6,111 nucleotides of DNA from Clostridia bacterium (GTDB lineage: Bacteria; Bacillota; Clostridia; Christensenellales; Aristaeellaceae): positions 1 to 6,111 of the forward strand of contig JAFZLE010000086.1 in assembly GCA_017551645.1 (NCBI GenBank). The letters run 5' to 3'. The notes beneath the pieces were generated by a model. The model was not told where the DNA came from and did no database searches. It saw only the letters and a program-made list of their open reading frames with translations. Shown here piece by piece: positions 1-5,412 of the stretch (its first letter is position 1; every line of letters begins with the position of its first letter). Made by a program: the position numbers and the translations under genes.

Positions 1-104
1 GCATAATATCCGAGGGCATGCTCCTGAGTGCGGAGGACGATAAGGGCAACCTCACACTCCTGACCGTGGACGGCGGCACCGCCCCCGGCAGCAGGGTAGG
101 CTAA
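1..104 (+). CDS. 3' end of a second MetRS-type C-terminal tRNA-binding domain gene (partial, 5' end outside window)
   Basis: Reading the frame whose codons start at position 3 gives 33 residues, beginning IISEGMLLSAED and ending GGTAPGSRVG, then tandem stops TAA TAA (102-107). This matches the last 33 residues of the minus-strand metG in this window at 29 of 33 positions. The differences are I/M, D/A, K/Q and T/K. The segment is the end of the OB-fold tRNA-binding domain found at the C-terminus of many bacterial MetRS proteins, which helps dimerisation and tRNA binding. Six of the 12 nucleotide differences are silent, as expected for a diverged paralogue under selection rather than copying noise. 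Only the 3' end is visible. The gene could encode a second full MetRS or a short stand-alone tRNA-binding protein; close similarity up to the stop favours a metG duplicate. It converges on metG and shares the terminator at 127-160. Confidence 0.8.
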   Translation, partial: IISEGMLLSAEDDKGNLTLLTVDGGTAPGSRVG

Positions 105-126
105 TAAAAGGAAACTTGAAAAACAG

Positions 127-160
127 AGCGGCGGGATGCGTCCCGCCGCTTGTTATTTTT
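127..160. terminator. Bidirectional intrinsic terminator between the two convergent MetRS-type genes
   Basis: A perfect 10-bp stem, AGCGGCGGGA (127-136) with TCCCGCCGCT (141-150), encloses the loop TGCG. On the plus strand it is followed by TGTTATTTTT (151-160). On the minus strand it is followed by CTGTTTTTC, the complement of 117-125. T-rich tails on both sides suit termination in both directions. It starts 22 nt after the plus-strand stop and lies 26 nt past the end of metG. Confidence 0.9.
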
Positions 161-176
161 GTTGCCTGTATCTTTT

Positions 177-2129
177 TCATCCTACCCTGCTGCCGGGGGC
201 GGTGCCGCCGTCCACGGTCAGCAGCTTCAGGTTGCCCTGGGCATCCTCGGCGCTCAGGAGCATGCCTTCGGACATTATGCCCTTCATCTTGCGGGGTGCC
301 AGATTGCTGACCAGTATAAGCGTCTTGCCCACTGTGTCTTCCGGCTTGTACCACTTGGCGATGCCGCTTAATACCGTGCGGGTGCCGCTGCCGTCGTTAA
401 GGGTGAACTTGAGCAGTTTGTCGCTGCCCTCCACCTTTTCGCAGGCCTCCACCTTTACGGCGATCAGCTTGACCTTGGCGAAGTCGTCTATGGTGATGGT
501 GTCCTGCTTGGGCGCTTCGGGCTGGCTGGCGGCCTTCTTTGCGGCGTTTTCCGCCTCCATGGCTTCGATCTCCTTCTTTATGTCCACCCTGGGGAACAGC
601 GCGTCGCCTTTTTTGACCTGCGTGCCCGGCCTGAGCTGTCCGAACTTCTTTACGCTGTCCCAGGTCATCAGGGTATCGTCCTTAACGCCCAGCTGCTCGT
701 ATATGCGCCGGGGCGTGCGGGTCATGACGGGGCTGATGTGCACCGCCACAGCGCGGACGCCTTCGCACAGCACGTACATGACGGTCTTCAGGCGTTCCCT
801 GCCTTCTTCGGTCTTGCCCAGCACCCATGGCTGAGTGATGTCGATATAGCGGTTGAGCTCGCCTATGAACTTCCAGATCTCGCCCAGCGCCAGTGAGAAC
901 TGAAGCGCGTTCATCTGCGCGTCCACTAGTCCGGGCAGCGCCTCGAACATATCGATGATATGCCTGTCGTTCTCGTCGTACTCGCCGGGGGCGGGCACTT
1001 CAGCGCCAAAGTACTTCTCCACCATCGCCACCGTGCGGCTCACCAGGTTGCCCAGGTCGTTGGCCAGGTCCGCGTTGGCGCGGGTCAGGAAAGACTCGTT
1101 GGTGTAATTGCCGTCGGAACCGAAGGGCATCTCCCTCATCAGGTAATAGCGCAGGGCGTCCACGCCGTAGCGCGCCACGATGGGGCCGGGATATACCACG
1201 TTGCCCTTGGACTTGGACATCCTGTCCGCGCCGAAGAGCAGCCAGCCGTGGCCGAACACCTGCTTGGGCAGGGGCAGTCCCAGCGCGTGGAGCATGATGG
1301 GCCAGTAAATGGTGTGGAAGCGCACGATCTCCTTGCCCACCAGGTGCACGTCGGCGGGCCAGTACTTCTGATACAGTTCGTCGTGGTCGGTGCCGTAGCC
1401 CAGGGCGGTGATGTAATTGGAAAGCGCGTCTATCCACACATATACCGTGTGTTTGGGGTCAAAGTCCACAGGCACGCCCCATTTTACGCTGGTGCGGCTC
1501 ACACACAGGTCCTGCAGGCCGGGCTTCAGGAAGTTGTTGAGCATCTCGTTGGCGCGGGAGGCGGGCTGTATGAAGTCCGGATGCGTCTCGATATAGTCGA
1601 TCAGCCAGTCCTGGTACTTGTTCATGCGGAAGAAATAGCTTTCCTCCTTCATGGGCTTGCAGGGGCGGCCGCAGTCCGGGCAGACCTTTTCGCCGTTTTT
1701 GTCCACCAGCTGGGTAGGCGTCCAGAAGGATTCGCAGGGCGTGCAGTACATGCCTTCATACTCCGCCTTGTATATGTCGCCCTGCTCGTAGAACTTGCGG
1801 AATATCTTCTGCACGATCTTCATGTGCCTATCTTCCGTAGTGCGGATAAAGTCGTCGTACTCGATGTCCATCAGCTTCCACAGCTCTTTGGTCTCGGCTA
1901 CGATCTTGTCCACATACTCGATGGGGCTCACGCCCGCTTCGGCGGCCTTCTTTTCGATCTTCTGGCCGTGCTCGTCGGTGCCGGTAAGGAAGTACGTGTC
2001 ATACCCCTGCATCTTCTTGAAGCGGGTCATGGTGTCGGCGGCAACGGTGGTGTAGGTGTGTCCTATGGTCATGTTGCCGGAAGGATAGTATATGGGAGTG
2101 GTTATATAGAATTTGGGCTTGCTCATCAT
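177..2129 (-). CDS. metG: Methionyl-tRNA synthetase with C-terminal tRNA-binding domain
   Basis: This cytoplasmic class I synthetase charges tRNA-Met and initiator tRNA with methionine, using ATP. The 650 residues are close to the usual length of about 650-665 for Firmicute MetRS. The Rossmann catalytic domain starts with ITTPIYYPSGN and a HIGH-type motif written TIGH (residues 21-24). A knuckle insertion carries a CxxC...CxxC zinc-type set (C129, C132, C150, C153). WIDALSNYI lies at 232-240, and the KMSKS loop reads RMSKS (303-307). An alpha-helical anticodon-binding region follows (about 350-500), then an Ala/Lys-rich linker (about 518-545) and the OB-fold tRNA-binding domain (about 548-650). 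It is the last gene of a three-gene operon. Its first ATG overlaps the upstream stop as ATGA. The next codon is also ATG, so either may be the true start. It ends TGA near the shared terminator. Confidence 0.97.
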   Translation of the reverse strand: MMSKPKFYITTPIYYPSGNMTIGHTYTTVAADTMTRFKKMQGYDTYFLTGTDEHGQKIEKKAAEAGVSPIEYVDKIVAETKELWKLMDIEYDDFIRTTEDRHMKIVQKIFRKFYEQGDIYKAEYEGMYCTPCESFWTPTQLVDKNGEKVCPDCGRPCKPMKEESYFFRMNKYQDWLIDYIETHPDFIQPASRANEMLNNFLKPGLQDLCVSRTSVKWGVPVDFDPKHTVYVWIDALSNYITALGYGTDHDELYQKYWPADVHLVGKEIVRFHTIYWPIMLHALGLPLPKQVFGHGWLLFGADRMSKSKGNVVYPGPIVARYGVDALRYYLMREMPFGSDGNYTNESFLTRANADLANDLGNLVSRTVAMVEKYFGAEVPAPGEYDENDRHIIDMFEALPGLVDAQMNALQFSLALGEIWKFIGELNRYIDITQPWVLGKTEEGRERLKTVMYVLCEGVRAVAVHISPVMTRTPRRIYEQLGVKDDTLMTWDSVKKFGQLRPGTQVKKGDALFPRVDIKKEIEAMEAENAAKKAASQPEAPKQDTITIDDFAKVKLIAVKVEACEKVEGSDKLLKFTLNDGSGTRTVLSGIAKWYKPEDTVGKTLILVSNLAPRKMKGIMSEGMLLSAEDAQGNLKLLTVDGGTAPGSRVG

Positions 2130-2371
2130 TTCTGCTCCTTTGTTTTTCTTTTCCGGTCAAGTCTGCGGTCCAGGCACATTCGCGCCACCGAGTTGTATAT
2201 GGTTATGACCGCCAGTATCACCAGCAGCCATTTGGTGATGTCGTTGTTTATGAATTCCATGGCGGTATTCACCCGGTCTATCCCGAAGAACACCAGGTAC
2301 ATAAGCGATATGATTATCGCCGCGTTCAGCGTCAGCGTGTTTATCAGTTTTGTCGACCTGCGTTTTCTCAT
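2126..2371 (-). CDS. Small two-helix membrane protein of unknown function
   Basis: I do not recognise this 81-residue protein. It has a basic N-terminus (MRKRRSTK), a hydrophobic segment at about 10-31, a short polar loop (about 32-46) and a second hydrophobic segment at about 47-61. The tail is strongly charged and Lys/Arg-rich (about 64-81). Basic residues on both ends predict a helical hairpin with both termini in the cytoplasm. The ATG lies 1 nt after the stop of the upstream glycosidase-family gene, with a GGAGGA ribosome site inside that gene's last codons. Its stop overlaps the metG start. This tight spacing supports a real, co-translated gene rather than a chance reading frame. A role with the membrane-anchored upstream protein is possible but only inferred. 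Confidence 0.75.
   Translation of the reverse strand: MRKRRSTKLINTLTLNAAIIISLMYLVFFGIDRVNTAMEFINNDITKWLLVILAVITIYNSVARMCLDRRLDRKRKTKEQK
2135..2140 (-). promoter_or_regulatory. metG ribosome binding site
   Basis: The minus strand reads AAGGAG, 5 nt before the first ATG (2129-2127) and 8 nt before the second (2126-2124). The wider spacing is slightly more typical, so initiation at the second ATG is plausible and would remove one residue. The site lies within the last codons of the upstream membrane protein gene, so translational coupling is likely. Confidence 0.7.
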
Positions 2372-2372
2372 G

Positions 2373-3449
2373 TCAGTCCTCCGCCAGGTCCTTAAGTATA
2401 AGCGCGTCGGATATCTTGCGCCCGCCGTCGCAGGGCTGGGAAATGACTTCTCCCCCGAACCACAGGCTGGAGGATTCCCCCCCGTCCAGGTTGTACGCCG
2501 CCTTGCAGCCCAGGCTTGCCATAAACTTCGAAAGGCCGCTCATGGTGAGCCCCCGGGAATGCGCGGTGCGCCCGTCTATGGTCACGAAGCAGTAATGCCC
2601 CGGCTCGAAATAGCCTATGGCGGTGCGGGGGTTCCGCCCTATCACCGCGTCGGTCTGGTTGAATTTTTTAAGGGGCTGCCCGCTGTTGTCCAGCAGCCTT
2701 GGTCCGAAGGAAAACGCCATGTACGCTCCCTTGTTCGCTATCGCCTTGCCGTCCCAGTCCTTGGAGGCGTAGGTCTCCATGGTGCCGTCCCAGTATATCG
2801 CGCAGGCGTCAAAGGAGGAGTGGCTGGAACGGTAGAGCTTGCCGTCCCTTACGACCACGCCGTATTTGCGCATGGTGCAGAAGTCCCCGTTCACCGCCGC
2901 CACCGCGCCGGTCCTTTCCGCCATGTTTGACAGCCACTCGTAGTTGCCCTGGCTGAACGTGTCCGCGGCGAAAACGCTTTGCAGGCAGGTGATGTCCCTT
3001 ACGTAGAAGTCAGTGACGTACGCAGTGCTCTCCCAGGTGCCTGAACTGCTGTCCTCCGCCACCCTCTGCTGCGTGACGGTTATGTTCAGGTATTTGCTTT
3101 TGTAGGTATATGCGCCGTCCGCGTCCGAGGAGATGATTTCCCCTCTGGTAAACTTGTCCGCGTGGCGGCGGGCGAACACGCCCACTGTGTCGGGAGGCGG
3201 CACGGGCGTAGGCTCAGAAGCTGCTGCCTGCGTTGAAGCAGGCGCAGGAGTGGGCGTGAGCTGAGTGTCGGGAACATAAGCGGCGCTTGCCGTCTGTACG
3301 GGACGCTCTATCACTATATCCTCGTTTGCAAGCTGCGCGGGACGCACATGATGAAAGTACGCGAACACCAGAAGTGCCGCGCCCGCAAGCAGAACGTCCG
3401 CTATGATGACCTGCCAGACAGGCAGCCGTCCCGTCCCTTTCAGCCTCAC
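2373..3449 (-). CDS. Membrane-anchored phosphodiester glycosidase (NAGPA/DUF2233-type) domain protein
   Basis: The 358 residues begin with a short basic segment and one hydrophobic helix (about 11-32), with no clear cleavage or lipobox site, so a signal anchor with an extracellular domain is likely. A Pro/Thr/Ala-rich linker (about 60-88) leads to a C-terminal domain with hallmarks of the NAGPA family (PF09992): AVNGDF at 185-190, GRNPRTAIGY at 271-280, IDGR at 291-294, YNLDGGESSSLW at 319-330 and RKISDALIL at 344-352. Characterised relatives cleave sugar-1-phosphodiester bonds; bacterial members are often labelled exopolysaccharide-related. The substrate here is unknown, but an envelope polymer is a reasonable guess. 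The start is GTG, with GAGGGG 5 nt upstream (3455-3460), and no upstream ATG is in frame. It is the first gene of the operon leading to metG, behind the promoter at 3485-3514. Confidence 0.88.
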   Translation of the reverse strand: MRLKGTGRLPVWQVIIADVLLAGAALLVFAYFHHVRPAQLANEDIVIERPVQTASAAYVPDTQLTPTPAPASTQAAASEPTPVPPPDTVGVFARRHADKFTRGEIISSDADGAYTYKSKYLNITVTQQRVAEDSSSGTWESTAYVTDFYVRDITCLQSVFAADTFSQGNYEWLSNMAERTGAVAAVNGDFCTMRKYGVVVRDGKLYRSSHSSFDACAIYWDGTMETYASKDWDGKAIANKGAYMAFSFGPRLLDNSGQPLKKFNQTDAVIGRNPRTAIGYFEPGHYCFVTIDGRTAHSRGLTMSGLSKFMASLGCKAAYNLDGGESSSLWFGGEVISQPCDGGRKISDALILKDLAED

Positions 3450-3484
3450 AAAAGCCCCTCGACCGATTCAAAAAACTGCCTTAT

Positions 3485-3514
3485 ATTATACAACAATTCT
3501 TCGGATTATGTCAA
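3485..3514 (-). promoter_or_regulatory. Sigma-A promoter of the NAGPA-membrane protein-metG operon
   Basis: On the minus strand a perfect -35 box TTGACA (3509-3514) is separated by 18 nt from a perfect -10 box TATAAT (3485-3490). Transcription would start near 3478, giving a short leader of about 28 nt before the GTG at 3449. That leaves no room for a T-box or riboswitch. No other promoter is evident within the operon, so metG probably depends on this one. Confidence 0.8.
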
Positions 3515-3551
3515 TCCCGCGCCTTTATTGTGTAAATTTCCGTCTGCGGGC

Positions 3552-3580
3552 TTGACACACATGCAGACTTATGCTATTAT
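3552..3580 (+). promoter_or_regulatory. Sigma-A promoter of the glycine tRNA cluster
   Basis: A perfect -35 TTGACA (3552-3557) lies 17 nt before TATTAT (3575-3580). An overlapping perfect TATAAT at 3578-3583 has a less favourable 20-nt spacing. The start point would be about 3587-3590, so the first tRNA has a leader of only about 10 nt. The promoter is back to back with the minus-strand operon promoter; the two -35 boxes are 37 nt apart. Confidence 0.85.
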
Positions 3581-3597
3581 AATTAGCACTCTGTTGT

Positions 3598-3670
3598 GCG
3601 GTAGTAGCTCAGTTGGTAGAGCGCCACCTTGCCAAGGTGGAGGTCGCGAGTCCGAGTCTCGTCTACCGCT
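3598..3670 (+). tRNA. tRNA-Gly (anticodon GCC), first copy
   Basis: This is a 73-nt cloverleaf. The acceptor stem is GCGGTAG/CTACCGC with discriminator T3670. The D-arm is GCTC/GAGC with GG in the loop. The anticodon stem is CCACC/GGTGG around TTGCCAA, with anticodon GCC at 3631-3633. The T-arm is GCGAG/CTCGT. CCA is not encoded (TCCC follows), so it must be added after transcription. The T-loop reads TCCGAGT, with C where nearly all tRNAs have U54-U55-C56 (position 55, normally pseudouridine). It reads GGC and GGT codons. It is identical to the third gene of the cluster. Confidence 0.96.
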
Positions 3671-3674
3671 TCCC

Positions 3675-3745
3675 GCGGGTGTAACTCAATGGCAGAGCGC
3701 CAGCCTTCCAAGCTGGATACGTGGGTTCGATTCCCATCACCCGCT
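3675..3745 (+). tRNA. tRNA-Gly (anticodon TCC)
   Basis: This is a 71-nt cloverleaf. The acceptor stem is GCGGGTG/CACCCGC with discriminator T3745. The D-loop is AATGGCA. The anticodon stem is CCAGC/GCTGG around CTTCCAA, with anticodon TCC at 3707-3709. The variable loop is short and the T-loop is a normal TTCGATT. CCA is not encoded. The D-stem ACTC/GAGC has an A-C mismatch at the 10-25 pair (3684 with 3698). It reads GGA and GGG codons. It starts 4 nt after the first tRNA and ends 4 nt before the third. Confidence 0.95.
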
Positions 3746-3749
3746 CTGC

Positions 3750-3822
3750 GCGGTAGTAGCTCAGTTGGTAGAGCGCCACCTTGCCAAGGTGGAGGTCGCG
3801 AGTCCGAGTCTCGTCTACCGCT
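3750..3822 (+). tRNA. tRNA-Gly (anticodon GCC), second copy
   Basis: It is identical to the tRNA at 3598-3670 over all 73 nt, including the unusual TCCGAGT T-loop. The anticodon GCC is at 3783-3785. CCA is not encoded. Identity stops at the gene ends, so the duplication is old enough for the flanks to diverge, or the copies are kept alike by gene conversion. It is the last gene of the cluster and is followed within 3 nt by the terminator stem. Confidence 0.96.
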
Positions 3823-3824
3823 GA

Positions 3825-3858
3825 AAAAACCTCGTCTTCCGACGAGGTTTTTCTTTTT
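3825..3858. terminator. Bidirectional intrinsic terminator between the tRNA cluster and abfA
   Basis: A 12-bp perfect stem, AAAAACCTCGTC (3825-3836) with GACGAGGTTTTT (3841-3852), has a TTCC loop. The plus strand ends in TTTTTCTTTTT (3848-3858). The minus strand ends in a run of six T (complement of 3824-3829). It can therefore end both the tRNA transcript and the convergent abfA transcript. Confidence 0.92.
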
Positions 3859-3865
3859 GCCTTCC

Positions 3866-3883
3866 GCGCGGGTCCCCCCGCGC
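3866..3883. other. GC-only hairpin just downstream of abfA
   Basis: GCGCGGG (3866-3872) pairs with CCCGCGC (3877-3883) around a 4-nt loop. It starts 2 nt past the abfA stop codon on the minus strand and has no T-run on either side, so it is not a classic terminator. With the terminator at 3825-3858 it gives the abfA mRNA two tandem 3' hairpins. It may block 3' exonucleases; this is inference. Confidence 0.5.
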
Positions 3884-3885
3884 CT

Positions 3886-5385
3886 TTACGCCTTGGTCTC
3901 GAACCTTAACACGTTCCAGCTGGCTTTGGGCAGCTTCACGCAGCCGTCACAGGTCTCGGGCGCGAGCTCCGCGGGAGCCACGTTGAAGGGATCGTCCTCG
4001 GTGTTCACCGCCTTTAGGTCGCCGTGCGTGAGCGCCGTATGTCCCACGAACTTCGCCGTGTCGTACGCCCGCAGGTCCAGTTTGAGCAGGGCGTCTTCCT
4101 CCAGGTCGCGGTTCACGGTGAATACGGTCAGGCTGCCGTCCTCGCCGGTCACCGCCGCGGCGTCCACGGTGGGCACGTCGGTAAAGCTCTTGGTGGAAAA
4201 GGCGGGGCTGGAGATCAGGGGCATAAGACTGGTGCCGCGCCCGTACTTGGAGGCGTGCATCAGGGGATAGAATATGGTCTGCGCCCACGCGCCGCCGCCC
4301 GCCCGCGTCATTATGGGCGCGATCACGTTCACCAGCTGCGCCATGCAGGCGATCTTCACCGTGTCGGCGTTCTTGAGTATGGTTATAAGTATCAGGCCCA
4401 CAAGCAGCGCGTCCTCAAAGTTGTACACGTCCTGCAAAAGCGGCAGCGCGCTGCCCCAGGGCTGCTCTTTGTACAGTTTCTGGTCGTCCTGGTTGGAGTG
4501 ATACCACACGTTCCACTCGTCCAGGGACAGGTTCACGGTGCGATTGGAGTGCTTCTTGCCCTTTACCGCGCGGGATATGCCCGCCACGGTCTTGATAAAG
4601 CCGTCCAGGTCCAGCGTGGACGCCAGGAAATCCTTGGTATCGCCGGTGGGATTGCCGTAGTAGCGGTGCAGGCTCATGTAGTCCACGGTGTCATAGCACT
4701 CGTCCAACACTTTGTACTCCCAGTCACCGAAGGTGGGCATATGGCTGTGGGAGGAGCCGCACGCCACGGTCTCTATGGAAGGATCCACCCATTTCATCAG
4801 CTTTGACGCCTCGCAGGCCGTGCGGGCGTACTCCTGGGCGGTCTTCGCGCCCATCTGCCAGGGGCCGTCCATTTCGTTGCCCAGGCACCAGAGCTTGATG
4901 TTCAGGGGGTCTTTCGCTCCGTTTTGTATCCTCATGTCACTTAAACGCGTACCGGACGCATGGTTGCAGTACTCCACCACTTCCTTGGCTTCCTTGGGGC
5001 CCCGGGTGCCCAGGTTCACCGCGTACATGGGCAGGGTGCCCGCCTTTTCGCACCAGCGCACGAACTCGTGCAGGCCGAAAGCGTTGGTCTCGGTGGTCTT
5101 CCAGGCCAGGTCGAGCCTGGCGGGGCGCTTGTCACCCACCGAGTCTTCCCAGTTGAAGCCGCTCACGAAGTTGCCGCCGGGATATCTTACGCAGCTTACG
5201 CCCAGCTGCCTTATCAGGTCCAGCACGTCCTTCCTGAAGCCGTTCTCGTCCGCTGCGGGATGGCCGGGCTCGTATATGCCCGTATAGACCGCCCTGCCCA
5301 GATGCTCTATGAACGATCCGTATATCCTTTCGTCCACTTTCGAGATGGCGAAGTCCTTGTCCAGAATAAGGCTCGCGTGTTTCAT
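3886..5385 (-). CDS. abfA: Intracellular alpha-L-arabinofuranosidase, family GH51
   Basis: This enzyme removes terminal alpha-L-arabinofuranosyl units from arabino-oligosaccharides (arabinan, arabinoxylan) with retention of configuration. Its 499 residues are the full length for bacterial GH51 (about 500), and it lacks a signal peptide, so it acts on imported oligosaccharides. Family signatures include YGSFIEHLGRAVYTGIYEP (22-40), VRYPGGNFVSGFNWED (66-81), the acid/base region LWCLGNEMDGPWQ with E171, YMSLHRYYGN (236-245) and the nucleophile region LSLDEWNVWYH with E290. The spacing of the two glutamates agrees with characterised enzymes. A C-terminal beta-sandwich covers roughly 385-499. The ATG has AGGGAGG 7 nt upstream (5393-5399). 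It follows the partial gene upstream by 27 nt with no terminator between them, so the two are probably co-transcribed. The mRNA ends at the terminator shared with the tRNAs. Confidence 0.95.
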   Translation of the reverse strand: MKHASLILDKDFAISKVDERIYGSFIEHLGRAVYTGIYEPGHPAADENGFRKDVLDLIRQLGVSCVRYPGGNFVSGFNWEDSVGDKRPARLDLAWKTTETNAFGLHEFVRWCEKAGTLPMYAVNLGTRGPKEAKEVVEYCNHASGTRLSDMRIQNGAKDPLNIKLWCLGNEMDGPWQMGAKTAQEYARTACEASKLMKWVDPSIETVACGSSHSHMPTFGDWEYKVLDECYDTVDYMSLHRYYGNPTGDTKDFLASTLDLDGFIKTVAGISRAVKGKKHSNRTVNLSLDEWNVWYHSNQDDQKLYKEQPWGSALPLLQDVYNFEDALLVGLILITILKNADTVKIACMAQLVNVIAPIMTRAGGGAWAQTIFYPLMHASKYGRGTSLMPLISSPAFSTKSFTDVPTVDAAAVTGEDGSLTVFTVNRDLEEDALLKLDLRAYDTAKFVGHTALTHGDLKAVNTEDDPFNVAPAELAPETCDGCVKLPKASWNVLRFETKA

Positions 5386-5412
5386 AGCCGTTCCTCCCTT
5401 ATTTCAGATAGT

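Larger units (their letters stand above)
1..280. repeat. Imperfect inverted repeat formed by two convergent MetRS-type gene ends
   Basis: Positions 1-100 match the reverse complement of 181-280 with 12 mismatches and no gaps, about 88% identity. Positions 60-100 and 181-221 are perfectly complementary over 41 nt. All mismatches lie in the outer 59 nt of each arm. The 80-nt spacer (101-180) holds both stop codons and the terminator hairpin. The left arm may continue beyond the window. Each arm is the coding end of a gene, so the repeat comes from gene duplication rather than from a transposon end. Confidence 0.9.

Noticed and set aside
21..280. Inverted repeat as a transposon end or fold-back amplification artefact
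   Set aside because: Both arms are coding in the same MetRS frame and no transposase is nearby. Mixed silent and amino-acid differences do not fit a pure fold-back copy, although a strain chimera is not fully excluded.
2045..2068. HIGH motif written TIGH as a sign of a defective MetRS
   Set aside because: The first His of HIGH is the least strict position in class I synthetases. All other catalytic, zinc and KMSKS-loop signatures are intact.
960..2930. Long open frame of 656 codons on the plus strand
   Set aside because: It runs antisense across metG, the small membrane protein and the NAGPA gene, has low-complexity Val/His/Gly-rich composition and matches no family. It is a by-product of GC-biased codons on the opposite strand.
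3450..3484. Possible T-box or riboswitch leader ahead of the metG operon
   Set aside because: The predicted leader is about 28 nt, too short for either. No T-box sequence or terminator-antiterminator pair is present.
3516..3550. CCCGC ... GCGGG as an operator between the divergent promoters
   Set aside because: A 5-bp inverted match with a 25-nt gap is expected by chance in GC-rich DNA and does not extend.
3348..4270. Plus-strand open frames crossing the tRNA cluster
   Set aside because: They read through three clear tRNA genes and a terminator. Their repeated peptide segments simply reflect the duplicated tRNA sequence.
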